Below, in pieces: positions 43,628 to 53,246 of a stretch of 64,000 nucleotides of DNA. The position numbers and the translations under genes were made by a program. The notes beneath the pieces were generated by a model. That model saw only the letters and a list, made by a program, of their open reading frames with translations, was not told the DNA's origin and did no database searches. The DNA comes from Lentimicrobium sp. L6 (GTDB taxonomy: Bacteria; Bacteroidota; Bacteroidia; Bacteroidales; UBA12170): contig NZ_JABKCA010000015.1 in NCBI RefSeq assembly GCF_013166655.1, positions 1 to 64,000 on the forward strand, given 5' to 3'. Every line of letters starts with the position of its first letter. Position 1 is the first letter of the stretch.

Positions 43628-45433
43628 ATGAATGAAGCTCATGAAGCCATAAAGAAGCAGATTAGAACTTTGCCTCACCAGCCAGGGGTTTATCAATATT
43701 TTGATAAAAATGAGCAGATCATTTATGTAGGTAAAGCCAAAAACCTAAAGAAACGCGTTTCTTCTTATTTTGCTGGGCTACAAAATCATAGCGGAAAATT
43801 AAAGGTTTTAGTCAAAAAAATAGTAAGCCTTAAATTTATAGTGGTGGAGACAGAGGTGGATGCGCTTTTATTGGAGAATAATCTTATCAAAAAGTACCAG
43901 CCTCGTTATAATATCCTCCTCAAAGATGATAAGACATTCCCATGGATTTGTATTAAAAATGAAGCGTTTCCTAGAGTCTTTTCTACGCGTAAAAAAATTG
44001 ATGATGGTTCTCAGTATTTTGGCCCTTATGCTTCTGGTAAGATGATGAAAACCATATTGGAACTGATTCGTCAATTATATCCCATTCGTACTTGTGCTCA
44101 TCATCTTTCACAAAAGAATATAGAAGCTGGTAAATTTAAAGTTTGTCTCGATTACCATCTTGGTAATTGTCTGGGGCCGTGTGTTGGAAAACAACGCACA
44201 GAGGATTATGATGGAAATATAAAAGAGATAGCAAGGATTTTAAAAGGAAACATAGCCAGTTTAATTCAAGAGTTGAAACAAAAGATGATGAGCTATGCCG
44301 AAGCAATGGAATTTGAAAAGGCACAAATGCTTAAAGAAAGGTTAGAAGTTTTAACTAGCTATAGAAGTAAATCTATGGTGGTGAATCCAAATATAAAAAA
44401 TGTGGATGTATTTTCCTTTTTTGAAGACGAGGAAGCTGCTTATATCAATTTTATGAAGGTGATTGATGGGGCCATTGTTCAAACCCATACTCTCGAGTTA
44501 AAGAAAAAATTAGAGGAAAGTCCTGTACAATTATTAGAAATGGGAATAGCTGAGATTAGGCAGACTTATGGATTGGAAGCTGAAGAGATGTTATTGCCAT
44601 TTGAAATAAGTTTAGCATTCGATAATATCTATATCACTATCCCGAAAATTGGTGATAAGAAGCATCTTTTAGAATTAAGTGAGCGTAATGCTAAGTATTA
44701 TCAGTTGGATAAGAAAAAGAAAAAAGATTTAATAGATCCAGAACGTCACGTAAAAAGAATACTCGATAAAATGAAAGAGGAATTGAGGATGAATGAACTT
44801 CCTCGTCATATTGAGTGTTTCGATAATTCCAATTTTCAAGGAGATTATCCAGTTGCTGCCATGGTGATGTTTAAAAACACCAAACCTTATAAAAAAGGAT
44901 ACAGACATTATAATATAAAGACTGTTGTTGGTCCCGATGATTTTGCCTCCATGGCCGAAGTCATATACCGACGCTATAAAAGATTGCAAGAAGAAAATGC
45001 CGATTTACCTCAACTGATAGTTGTGGATGGAGGTAAAGGACAATTGAGTGCTGCTGTTTCAAGTCTTGATAGGTTAGGGCTTCGCGGAAAAATCACCATT
45101 GTTGGGATTGCCAAAAAGTTGGAGGAAATCTATTTCCCTGGTGATTCTTTACCTTTGTATATTGATAAAAAATCGGAGACATTAAAAATCATACAGCATA
45201 CAAGAGATGAGGCGCACAGGTTTGGAATTACGCATCATCGAAGCAAAAGAGATAAAGGAACATTAAAAACTTCATTAACTGAAATTAAAGGTATTGGTCC
45301 ACAGACCACCGAATTATTGCTGAAGAAATTTAAATCGGTTAAGAAAATTAAAGAGCAAGATTTAAAGACCTTAGAAAAAGAGGTGGGTTTATCAAAAGCT
45401 CAATTATTGATAGAATATTTTAAAACTCATTAA
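43628..45433 (+). CDS. uvrC: Excinuclease ABC subunit C
   Basis: Makes both incisions in nucleotide excision repair after UvrAB load on damage. The GIY-YIG nuclease domain (about 12-95) has PGVYQYF and IIYVGKAKNLKKRV. A zinc-free Cys cluster region lies near CLDYHLGNCLGPCVG, followed by the UVR motif (about 205-240, YAEAMEFEKAQMLKERL), the RNase H-like nuclease domain (IECFDNSNFQGDYPVAAMV, LIVVDGGKGQLSAA) and helix-hairpin-helix motifs at the end (LTEIKGIGPQTTELLLKKF). 601 residues. The next gene starts right after its stop codon. Confidence 0.97.
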   Translation: MNEAHEAIKKQIRTLPHQPGVYQYFDKNEQIIYVGKAKNLKKRVSSYFAGLQNHSGKLKVLVKKIVSLKFIVVETEVDALLLENNLIKKYQPRYNILLKDDKTFPWICIKNEAFPRVFSTRKKIDDGSQYFGPYASGKMMKTILELIRQLYPIRTCAHHLSQKNIEAGKFKVCLDYHLGNCLGPCVGKQRTEDYDGNIKEIARILKGNIASLIQELKQKMMSYAEAMEFEKAQMLKERLEVLTSYRSKSMVVNPNIKNVDVFSFFEDEEAAYINFMKVIDGAIVQTHTLELKKKLEESPVQLLEMGIAEIRQTYGLEAEEMLLPFEISLAFDNIYITIPKIGDKKHLLELSERNAKYYQLDKKKKKDLIDPERHVKRILDKMKEELRMNELPRHIECFDNSNFQGDYPVAAMVMFKNTKPYKKGYRHYNIKTVVGPDDFASMAEVIYRRYKRLQEENADLPQLIVVDGGKGQLSAAVSSLDRLGLRGKITIVGIAKKLEEIYFPGDSLPLYIDKKSETLKIIQHTRDEAHRFGITHHRSKRDKGTLKTSLTEIKGIGPQTTELLLKKFKSVKKIKEQDLKTLEKEVGLSKAQLLIEYFKTH

Positions 45434-46375
45434 ATGAAAGTTTTATTTATAGATACTACTCATGAAATCCTGCCTCAAGAACTAGAGGAAATGGGCTTTC
45501 AATGCGATTATTTTGATGATTATAAATATCAGGATTATCTAAATTGTATTGCTGATTATGATGGAGTAGTGATTCGTAGTAAAATTAAAATGGACAAGCA
45601 TATTCTGAAACAAGCCAAAAAACTAAAGTTTATTGGTAGAGTTGGAGCGGGAATGGAAAATATTGATGTAGAATTTGCCCAATCTTTAGGAATCGCTTGC
45701 CTCAATTCTCCTGAAGGAAACCGCGATGCTGTTGCTGAACATGCCTTAGGAATGATTCTCGCCTTAAGAAATCATTTGGTTAGAGTTAATCAGGAAGTTA
45801 GAAATGGCATCTGGATAAGAGAAGAAAACCGAGGCTTTGAGCTAAAAGGAAAAACATTGGCTATAATCGGATATGGAAATATGGGAAGAGCTTTTGCCCA
45901 AAGACTTCTAGGTTTTGAGATGAAGGTGATTGCCTACGATAAATATAAAAGCAATTTTTCTGATGAATATGCCCAAGAAGTAGCTTTAGAGGAGGTTTTT
46001 AAACAAGCTGATGTCATCAGTTATCATGTGCCTTTAACCGAAGAAACTCGCTATATGTTCAATGATGAATTTATTTCGCAAATGAACAAACCATTCTATC
46101 TCATCAATACGGCTCGTGGACCAGTTGTAAACACAGCTGATTTAATGAAAGGGATAGAAGCTGGACAAGTATTGGGAGCAGCATTAGATGTTTTGGAGTT
46201 TGAAGGTGTGTCTTTTGAGAAGCTAAAAGAAGAAGATTTACCCGAAAGTTTCCAAAAATTAATCTCCTCCGATCAGGTTTTATTGAGCCCTCATATTGCT
46301 GGTTGGACCATGGAATCTAATATAAAACTATCCTCTTTTATTGTGGAGAAGATAGCAGCTTTAAACCTACTATAG
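45434..46375 (+). CDS. NAD-dependent 2-hydroxyacid dehydrogenase
   Basis: A 313-residue D-isomer-specific 2-hydroxyacid dehydrogenase of the phosphoglycerate dehydrogenase group, without an ACT domain. The Rossmann glycine motif is IIGYGNMGRAFAQRL (about 145). Substrate and catalytic residues appear in GRVGAGMENIDVE, NSPEGNRDAVAEHALGM, NTARGPVVN and the catalytic His in LLSPHIAGWTMES. SerA (3-phosphoglycerate to phosphohydroxypyruvate) is one option; other hydroxyacids fit as well. Its ATG follows the uvrC stop codon directly, so it is co-transcribed with uvrC. Confidence 0.9.
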   Translation: MKVLFIDTTHEILPQELEEMGFQCDYFDDYKYQDYLNCIADYDGVVIRSKIKMDKHILKQAKKLKFIGRVGAGMENIDVEFAQSLGIACLNSPEGNRDAVAEHALGMILALRNHLVRVNQEVRNGIWIREENRGFELKGKTLAIIGYGNMGRAFAQRLLGFEMKVIAYDKYKSNFSDEYAQEVALEEVFKQADVISYHVPLTEETRYMFNDEFISQMNKPFYLINTARGPVVNTADLMKGIEAGQVLGAALDVLEFEGVSFEKLKEEDLPESFQKLISSDQVLLSPHIAGWTMESNIKLSSFIVEKIAALNLL

Positions 46376-46458
46376 GTTCGAGAATACCCATATAAAATCC
46401 TTTATTTATCCTTGATTGTACTAATTTTAAATAGCGTTCAAGCCTGTCTTTAGCATCC

Positions 46459-46488
46459 TTGTATATTTCCCCAAAAAACTTACTTTTG
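46459..46488 (+). promoter_or_regulatory. Promoter of the C69 dipeptidase gene
   Basis: TTG (46459-46461), 19 bases, then TACTTTTG (46481-46488). This is the best match in the window to the Bacteroidota consensus. The ATG at 46524 lies 35 bases after the box. Confidence 0.7.
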
Positions 46489-46523
46489 TGCTTCGTCAAT
46501 TATATATTTAAAATACAATACTT

Positions 46524-48257
46524 ATGAAGAAGATATTAGTGCTTGTACTAGTGGCTTTCACGGTGGTCTTTTCAAGCCATCAAGCTTCCGCTTGTACCAA
46601 TTATTTGATTACTAAAGGTGCATCTACTGATGGTTCTACCATGATTAGTTATGCCGCCGATAGTCATGTATTATATGGTGAATTATATCACTGGCCTGCT
46701 ACAACATGGGCAAAGGATGCGATGTTAGATGTTTATGAATGGGATACAGGAAAGTATCTTGGAGAGATTAAGCAAGCTGCCAAAACTTATAATGTGGTTG
46801 GTAATATGAATGAATTTCAGTTGGCCATAGGAGAAACAACTTATGGTGGACGTTCAGAATTGCGTGATCCAAAAGGAATCATGGATTATGGTAGTTTAAT
46901 ATATATCACCTTACAAAGAGCAAAAAATGCTCGTGAAGCGATTAAAACTATCGCTGGTTTAATGGCTGAATATGGATATTATAGTTCTGGTGAATCTTTT
47001 TCTATTTCTGATCCTAATGAGGTTTGGATTATGGAATTGATTAGCAAGGGACCTGATAATAAAGGTGCCGTTTGGGTAGCACGTCGTATTCCTGATGGAT
47101 ATGTTTCTGGTCATGCCAATCAAGCTCGTATTACTACTTTCCCTTTAAGTGATGGAAAAACTTCTATTTCTTCTGATGAAATGGATAAGATTTTCAATAA
47201 AGAAGTAGAAAATGTTTATGCTGCTGACGTTATCACTTTTGCTCGTGAAAAAGGATATTTCTCCGGTGCAGATAAAAACTTTAGTTTCTCAGATTCTTAT
47301 GCTCCAGTTGATTTTGGAGGGGCGCGTTTCTGTGAAATTCGCGTTTGGTCTATGTTTAATGAAATTACTGATGATGCCAATAACTATTGGGAATATGTAA
47401 AAGGTAATATTGAGCATGGTAAGAAATTAGCCAATGGTGATGAGAATAAAGATCATTACCCAACCAATCGTATGCCTTTATGGGTGAAGCCTAACAGAAA
47501 AATATCTGTTCAAGATATGATGTTCTTTATGAGAAATCATTTAGAAGGAACAGAATTAGATATGAGTAAAGATATGGGAGCTGGTGCTTTTGAAAATCCA
47601 TACCGTTGGAGACCATTGACATGGAAAGTAGATGGCGAAACTTATTGTAACGAGCGTGCTACTGCTACTCAACAAACAGGTTTTTCTTTTATTTCTCAAA
47701 GTCGTTCTTGGTTGCCAGATCCAGTTGGTGGAATTATTTGGTTTGGAGTTGATGATGCCTCTAGCTGTGTTTATGTTCCTTTGTATTCTAGTATTACCAA
47801 AGCCCCACGTACTTTAGAAAGAGGAAATGGTAAAATGATGGTTTGGTCTGATGATGCTGCTTTCTGGGTATTTAATCAAGTGACAAACTTGGCCTATACT
47901 CGTTATAATGAAATTCATCCAGAAGTTGAAAAGAAACAACAAATGTTTGAAGATCAATTTGTGATGCACACTGATATGGTTGACCAACGTGCTGTAGCTC
48001 TTTATGAAAAGAATCCTCATTCTGCTGCTGAATATTTAACTCATTATTCTTGTTCACAAGCTGATATGGTTACTTATGCATGGAAAGATTTTTATAAATA
48101 CTTATTTATGAAATACATGGATGGTAATATCAAGACTGCTAATCCTGGACATCAAAACCCAAATATGAAACAGCCAGGTTATGGTGATAAGTGGTATAAG
48201 AAAATCGCAGATGAGACAGGTGATAAACTAAAAATGCCTGCTAGCGGAGGTCATTAA
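46524..48257 (+). CDS. C69 family dipeptidase (exported)
   Basis: A 577-residue N-terminal-nucleophile peptidase of the PepD/C69 family, which cleaves dipeptides. The signal peptide ends at about residue 23, and the next residue, Cys24 (QASACTNYL), is the expected catalytic nucleophile, so signal cleavage may itself expose the active site. Family stretches: GASTDGSTMISYAADSH, NEFQLAIGETTYGGR, GYYSSGESFSISDPNEVWIMEL in parts, and YRWRPLTW. The C-terminus (about 470-577) is helical. It is monocistronic, with a strong promoter and a strong terminator. It probably acts in the periplasm in peptide use, fitting an amino-acid or peptide-fermenting lifestyle. Confidence 0.93.
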   Translation: MKKILVLVLVAFTVVFSSHQASACTNYLITKGASTDGSTMISYAADSHVLYGELYHWPATTWAKDAMLDVYEWDTGKYLGEIKQAAKTYNVVGNMNEFQLAIGETTYGGRSELRDPKGIMDYGSLIYITLQRAKNAREAIKTIAGLMAEYGYYSSGESFSISDPNEVWIMELISKGPDNKGAVWVARRIPDGYVSGHANQARITTFPLSDGKTSISSDEMDKIFNKEVENVYAADVITFAREKGYFSGADKNFSFSDSYAPVDFGGARFCEIRVWSMFNEITDDANNYWEYVKGNIEHGKKLANGDENKDHYPTNRMPLWVKPNRKISVQDMMFFMRNHLEGTELDMSKDMGAGAFENPYRWRPLTWKVDGETYCNERATATQQTGFSFISQSRSWLPDPVGGIIWFGVDDASSCVYVPLYSSITKAPRTLERGNGKMMVWSDDAAFWVFNQVTNLAYTRYNEIHPEVEKKQQMFEDQFVMHTDMVDQRAVALYEKNPHSAAEYLTHYSCSQADMVTYAWKDFYKYLFMKYMDGNIKTANPGHQNPNMKQPGYGDKWYKKIADETGDKLKMPASGGH

Positions 48258-48280
48258 TTATCATTTAATTAAATAATAAA

Positions 48281-48311
48281 AGAGGCTCAAATTTATTTTG
48301 AGCCTCTTTTG
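48281..48311 (+). terminator. Terminator after the C69 dipeptidase gene
   Basis: A perfect 11-bp stem AGAGGCTCAAA/TTTGAGCCTCT (48281-48291, 48297-48307) followed by TTTTG. Confidence 0.9.
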
Positions 48312-48480
48312 TTATATTAAGTTTTGTATGATAAAGAATCAGGTCCCCTTAATTATCATCTTAAATGCCTTGTTTGATTATAACATATTCCTATTGAATT
48401 GGAGAACAGCATTTTTATAAAATAATTAAATGATATTGGATTTTATTCTCAAAAACTGACTTATGGATGCAATAAAAATC

Positions 48481-48488
48481 TAATTTTG
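48481..48488 (+). promoter_or_regulatory. -7 box next to the dxs start
   Basis: TAATTTTG, 6 bases before the ATG at 48495. No TTG is seen at the expected upstream distance. Confidence 0.45.
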
Positions 48489-48494
48489 CGAATT

Positions 48495-50393
48495 ATGCAA
48501 AACCAATTTGGCAAAATATTATCAAAGGTTAATTTACCTACAGATTTAAAGAATCTTACAGAAGAAGAATTGCAAGTATTAGCTTCTGATGTTAGAAGAT
48601 GTATTATTGATGTGGTAGCAACTAATCACGGCCATCTGGCTTCTAGTTTGGGGGTTGTCGAATTAAGTATTGCTTTACATTATGTATTCGATACTCCTTA
48701 TGATAAATTAGTTTGGGATGTTGGTCATCAAGCCTATCCGCATAAAATATTAACAGGCCGAAAAAGCGAATTTCATACCAATAGAAAGCTATATGGGATT
48801 TCTGGTTTCCCAAAAATCAGTGAAAGTGAATATGATGCTTTTGGTGTAGGACATTCCTCTACTAGTATTTCTGCTGCTTTAGGTATGGCAGAAGCTTCGC
48901 GTTTAAAAGGCGAAATTGATAGGCAGCATATTGCAATCATTGGTGATGGCTCCATGACGGCTGGTATGGCTATGGAGGCACTTAATAATGCTGGTGTTAG
49001 CAATTCTAATATCCTTGTCATTCTAAATGATAATGGAATCGCCATAGATCCAAGTGTGGGTGCTATCCATAAATACCTAACTGATGTTTCAACCTCCAAG
49101 ACTTATAATAGATTGAAGGATGATATCTGGAATATGTTGGGGAAGATGGATAAATTAGGTCTGGCTTCTCAGAAAATTGCAAGTAAAATAGATTCAGCCA
49201 TTAAAACTACCCTCCTCAAGAGTAGTAATATGTTTGAATCGATGAACTTTAGATATTTTGGTCCGGTGAATGGTCATAATTTGCCAAGATTGGTTAAGGT
49301 ATTATCTGATTTAAAAGATATTCCTGGCCCCAAAGTATTGCATATCATAACGAAGAAAGGTAAAGGGTTAGCTACCGCGGAGCAAGATCCAATTACTTTT
49401 CATGCTCCAGGTACTTTCGATAGCAGGACAGGAGAATTGATAAAAAGTATAGAGGTAGCTGACAGTATCCCGCCCAAATTTCAAGATGTTTTTGGGAAAA
49501 CATTACTGGAGTTAGCTGAAATAGATGAAAAAATCGTTGGGATAACCCCTGCTATGCCCACCGGTTCTTCATTTAATTTTATGATGGAGAAATATCCTGA
49601 GAGAGTATTTGACGTTGGGATTGCAGAACAGCATGCTGTTACTTTTGCTGCTGGATTAGCTATTTCTGGAATGAAACCATTTTGTAATATTTATTCTTCT
49701 TTTATGCAAAGGGCTTATGACCAGGTGGTTCATGATGTAGCTTTACAAAAGTTACCTGTAGTTTTTTGTTTGGATAGAGCAGGCTTGGTAGGAGAGGATG
49801 GGCCAACCCATCATGGTGTCTTTGATTTAGCTTATTTTAGAGGAATCCCAAATATGATTGTCGCAGCTCCACTTGATGAATGGGAGTTACGGTATATGAT
49901 GAATACCGCTAAAGATTATAAAGAAGGTCCATTCTCTATCCGTTTTCCAAGAGGACGTGGTTCACATGTGGATTGGGCTTGTGAATTGGAAAAAGTAGAA
50001 ATTGGTAGAGGTCGTCAATTAAGAGATGGAGAAGATTTAGCAATTTTGAGTATTGGAACTGTTGGTGTAGAAGTTTTGAAAGCTATTGAAAAAATTGAGT
50101 CGGACAAGAAGCCTGCAGTTTATGATTTACGTTTTCTCAAGCCTTTAGATGAAGAATTGGTCAAGGAGGTTTTTGAGCGTTTCGATAAAATTATTACCAT
50201 AGAAGATGGTGCTTTAATAGGTGGTCTTGCTTCGGCAATTTCCGAACTAAAAAATAAATTACAGTTTAAAGGGGAAATCAAAAACCTTGGAATTGCTGAT
50301 GAATTTATTGAACATGGAAAACCTGAGGAATTAAAAGCTATTTGTGGTTATGATTCTTCCGGAATTATAGCTTGCATCCAGTCTTTTTATTAA
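48495..50393 (+). CDS. dxs: 1-deoxy-D-xylulose-5-phosphate synthase
   Basis: The first enzyme of the MEP isoprenoid pathway; joins pyruvate and glyceraldehyde 3-phosphate using thiamine diphosphate. The TPP motif is GDGSMTAGMAMEALNNAG with NDNGIAI. The early conserved NHGHLASSLGVVELSIALHY stretch and DVGHQAYPHKILTGR are present. The transketolase-like middle has DVGIAEQHAVTFAAGLA and GEDGPTHHGVFDLAY. 632 residues. ATG at 48495 is chosen over the TTG three codons earlier because the TTG lies inside the -7 box. nhaC follows after 20 bases. Confidence 0.97.
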   Translation: MQNQFGKILSKVNLPTDLKNLTEEELQVLASDVRRCIIDVVATNHGHLASSLGVVELSIALHYVFDTPYDKLVWDVGHQAYPHKILTGRKSEFHTNRKLYGISGFPKISESEYDAFGVGHSSTSISAALGMAEASRLKGEIDRQHIAIIGDGSMTAGMAMEALNNAGVSNSNILVILNDNGIAIDPSVGAIHKYLTDVSTSKTYNRLKDDIWNMLGKMDKLGLASQKIASKIDSAIKTTLLKSSNMFESMNFRYFGPVNGHNLPRLVKVLSDLKDIPGPKVLHIITKKGKGLATAEQDPITFHAPGTFDSRTGELIKSIEVADSIPPKFQDVFGKTLLELAEIDEKIVGITPAMPTGSSFNFMMEKYPERVFDVGIAEQHAVTFAAGLAISGMKPFCNIYSSFMQRAYDQVVHDVALQKLPVVFCLDRAGLVGEDGPTHHGVFDLAYFRGIPNMIVAAPLDEWELRYMMNTAKDYKEGPFSIRFPRGRGSHVDWACELEKVEIGRGRQLRDGEDLAILSIGTVGVEVLKAIEKIESDKKPAVYDLRFLKPLDEELVKEVFERFDKIITIEDGALIGGLASAISELKNKLQFKGEIKNLGIADEFIEHGKPEELKAICGYDSSGIIACIQSFY

Positions 50394-50413
50394 ATTCGCC
50401 CTAAACTTTTAGG

Positions 50414-52321
50414 ATGAATCCAATTAAATATTCAAGTTTAGTCTTTTTATTTGCCCTATTCTTTCTTTTAGTGGGAAAAGTTGAGTCCGTTTCTTCTCAA
50501 GAAACTACAGCTTGGTCTGTTGAGAAACCACTCATCATAATGCAGGGAATTGAACTAGATTTTCCTATAAAAGTAAATGCTTCAGATTCTTTTCTTGATG
50601 TTTATGTAAATGGGAAAGCTGAAACACTGGAAATCATAGATGGATATGCATACCTACCCATTAAAATTGATGTGGAATCTATTATTAAGCTTGAATCCAC
50701 CCACGGTGTTATTGAAGTAAAAGTTAATCCGATACCACTTTGGTTTAGTATTATCCCTCCCCTTGTAGCCATCTTTGTGGCTTTAGTTTTTAAGGAAGTT
50801 TTTACTGCTTTATTTATGGGGATATTTATTGGAACCACTACCATTCAATTTTTCTATGGAGAGTCTTTCTTTGCTGCTATTTATAAAGGCTTTTTCAGTA
50901 TTATAACTGATTATATTATTGGAGCCTTAAATGATCCAGGGCATCTTTCAATTATTGTCTTTTCTATGCTTATAGGGGGGATGGTGCATATTATTACCAA
51001 AAATGGAGGAATGGCGGGAGTAGTAGCTTTTCTGAGTAAATATGCTAAAACTAGAAAATCTGGACAGTTTATCACTTGGTTGCTAGGAATATCAATATTT
51101 TTCGATGATTATGCCAATACTTTGGTGGTCGGGAATACCATGCGTCCGGTAACAGATCGTTTAAAGGTTTCGCGAGAGAAACTAGCTTATTTGGTTGATT
51201 CTACTGCAGCTCCAATTGCTTCAATAGCCTTAATTACAACATGGGTAGGGGCTGAGTTAAGCTATATTCAGGATGGGATAAAACAATTAAATATACACGA
51301 GACTCCATATGTAGTTTTCCTTAATTCTTTACAATATTCCTTTTATCCCATATTTACTCTTGGGTTTGTTTTGATGGTTATCTTTACAGGTCGCGATTTT
51401 GGTCCTATGAGGAAGGCTGAAATAAAGATCAAACATATAGTGCTGAAGGAAATCGAAAAAGAAACCCCGCTTGATGATTCTTATCAGCCTAAAAAAGGAG
51501 TGAAACCTCACGCTTTTAATGCATTAATTCCTGTTCTTGTTGTAGTTTTTGGTACTATCGCTGGTTTAGTGATCACAGGATTAGAATCCTCTACTTGGTC
51601 GAGTGAATTGAGCTTCTATCGTAATTTGAGTGGTGTCATTGGTAATGCAGATTCCTATGTAGCTTTGTTATGGTCATCTTTGGCTGGTGTTTTTATTGCG
51701 GTAATCCTTAGTGTTTCTCAAAGGTTATTAAACCTTAAAGAATCTATGGATAGTATGGTTGATGGCTTTAGGATCATGCTCACTGCTATTTTAATTTTAA
51801 CTTTGGCTTGGGCTTTGGCAGCATTGACAGAGAATATTCATACTGCTGAATTTATTTCAGGTAGTTTAATCGATTTACAGATTAGTCCATATTTAATCCC
51901 TGCTTTGGCATTTGTTTTAGCTGCCTTGGTAGCTTTCTCTACTGGTTCTTCTTGGGGAACGATGGCTATTTTGTATCCATTAATGCTTCCTGCAATTTGG
52001 TTGTTAGCAACAGAAGCAGGATTATCCTATGATGAATCTATTGTCCTTTTCCATAATGTCGTCTCTGTAATTCTTGCTGGTTCTGTCATGGGTGATCATT
52101 GTAGTCCAATCTCCGATACAACTATTATGAGCTCCTTAGCTAGTCAATGTAATCATATTGAACATGTTAGGACGCAATTACCTTATGCGCTTTCTGTAGG
52201 AGGGGTTTCTTTATTACTAGGGACACTTCCCGTGGCTTTTGGCTTTCCTATTATACTTTCTTATATTTTGGGTTTTGGCTTGTTGTTCATGGTCATTAGG
52301 TATTTCGGCAAAACCACCTAA
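50414..52321 (+). CDS. NhaC family Na+/H+ antiporter with N-terminal exported domain
   Basis: A 635-residue antiporter. The C-terminal about 520 residues are the NhaC-type transporter with about 11 TM helices (GIFIGTTTIQFFYG, ISIFFDDYANTLVVGNTMRPV, STAAPIASIALITTWVG, STGSSWGTMAILYPLM, VMGDHCSPISDTTIMSS). Ahead of it, a signal-peptide-like helix (about 5-26) and an Ig-like extracytoplasmic stretch of about 85 residues (about 28-112) form an unusual N-terminal addition. It is co-transcribed with dxs. With NhaA and the Na+ decarboxylase it indicates active sodium cycling. Malate/lactate exchange (MleN type) is a less likely alternative. Confidence 0.9.
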   Translation: MNPIKYSSLVFLFALFFLLVGKVESVSSQETTAWSVEKPLIIMQGIELDFPIKVNASDSFLDVYVNGKAETLEIIDGYAYLPIKIDVESIIKLESTHGVIEVKVNPIPLWFSIIPPLVAIFVALVFKEVFTALFMGIFIGTTTIQFFYGESFFAAIYKGFFSIITDYIIGALNDPGHLSIIVFSMLIGGMVHIITKNGGMAGVVAFLSKYAKTRKSGQFITWLLGISIFFDDYANTLVVGNTMRPVTDRLKVSREKLAYLVDSTAAPIASIALITTWVGAELSYIQDGIKQLNIHETPYVVFLNSLQYSFYPIFTLGFVLMVIFTGRDFGPMRKAEIKIKHIVLKEIEKETPLDDSYQPKKGVKPHAFNALIPVLVVVFGTIAGLVITGLESSTWSSELSFYRNLSGVIGNADSYVALLWSSLAGVFIAVILSVSQRLLNLKESMDSMVDGFRIMLTAILILTLAWALAALTENIHTAEFISGSLIDLQISPYLIPALAFVLAALVAFSTGSSWGTMAILYPLMLPAIWLLATEAGLSYDESIVLFHNVVSVILAGSVMGDHCSPISDTTIMSSLASQCNHIEHVRTQLPYALSVGGVSLLLGTLPVAFGFPIILSYILGFGLLFMVIRYFGKTT

Positions 52322-52407
52322 TCATAGCATCTTATATATTTGAATATCTTTCTAAAATTCATGAATATATGAGGTAACCTTAATATCAAAGATAAATGAA
52401 AGACTAT

Positions 52408-52923
52408 TTACAAAGCAGGCCCGTAATTCTGTATTCCTATTAAAACTCCTACCAATATGATTAAAATAATAATGAATATCTTATACCATAATATGACGTT
52501 TCCCTTTTTATCGGCTCTAATGTGATTACAAATATTGCCAAGAAGGTGATTGATTCTAATAAGAGCGGTATCTCCTTTAATTACGTAATCGTAGGCACCA
52601 TTTTTCATCGTCTCAATGGCTACATTAATATCGTCTGATGCTGTGAGGAAAATATTTTGTGTACTAGGACTAATTTGCTTAATTTTTTTTAAAACATCTA
52701 GTCCAGTGGTTTTGCCTCCCAAATGATAATCCAATAAACTAATATCGGGTTTCTTTTCTTTAACAGCTTCTATGATGTCTTTAGCGTTACTAAATGAGCG
52801 TACATTTTTATATCCCTGTTTTTCTAAATCATGAGATACCACTTTTAAATAGATTAAATCGTCATCAACAAAATAGATCAATGTATTTTCGTTAGCCCTA
52901 TTCTTTAAATTGTTCGGTTCCAT
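52408..52923 (-). CDS. Response regulator with a C-terminal membrane anchor
   Basis: A 171-residue protein. Residues about 13-135 form a CheY-like receiver domain: acidic pocket VDDD (19-22), phospho-acceptor Asp65 in LLDYHLGG, conserved Thr in IFLTASDD and Lys in YVIKGD. Instead of a DNA-binding domain, residues about 143-166 (ILWYKIFIIILIILVGVLIG) form one hydrophobic helix. The receiver would thus be held at the inner membrane. No kinase gene is adjacent; the nearest is the large NtrY-like kinase 32 kb away. The output is unknown; protein-protein interaction or phosphate sink are possible. Confidence 0.85.
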   Translation of the reverse strand: MEPNNLKNRANENTLIYFVDDDLIYLKVVSHDLEKQGYKNVRSFSNAKDIIEAVKEKKPDISLLDYHLGGKTTGLDVLKKIKQISPSTQNIFLTASDDINVAIETMKNGAYDYVIKGDTALIRINHLLGNICNHIRADKKGNVILWYKIFIIILIILVGVLIGIQNYGPAL

Positions 52924-53127
52924 ATCAATCTTTTTTATGTAAATATAATAAAACTATTTTTTATAAGCTAGTCTAAAATAAAAAAAAGAGTCTTGAAATG
53001 CAATTGTTTAGATTGGAAAAGTATAGAAATATTACAGTTTATAAATCGTTTATTCGATAAGATCCATAGTTTATTCAATATGTCCACACGTTTGTTCATT
53101 GGTAGTGACAAAACTAAATGAATCTAT

Positions 53128-53135
53128 TAAATTTG
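53128..53135 (+). promoter_or_regulatory. -7 box for the candidate small RNA
   Basis: TAAATTTG on the plus strand. The nearest TTG upstream (53099-53101) is 26 bases away, longer than ideal. No plus-strand protein gene follows. Confidence 0.35.
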
Positions 53136-53139
53136 TTGC

Positions 53140-53246
53140 TGAAAGTGATTCCTATATCACTTTATCCTTATTGATGTAACACAAAGGAATAAATCTCATC
53201 TTCCATTCCTTAGCAAGCTTTTCCTCAAAGAGCTTGCTTTTTTTTG
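53140..53246 (+). ncRNA. Candidate small RNA of about 100 bases
   Basis: After the -7 box, three hairpins follow in order: AGTGAT/ATCACT (53144-53149, 53156-53161), AAGGAAT/ATTCCTT (53184-53190, 53205-53211), and AGCAAGCT/AGCTTGCT (53212-53219, 53231-53238). The last ends in eight T, a proper intrinsic terminator. No plus-strand gene lies upstream that would need this terminator, because both neighbours are on the minus strand. It does not match an RNA family I can recognise. Expression is not shown by sequence alone. Confidence 0.45.
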
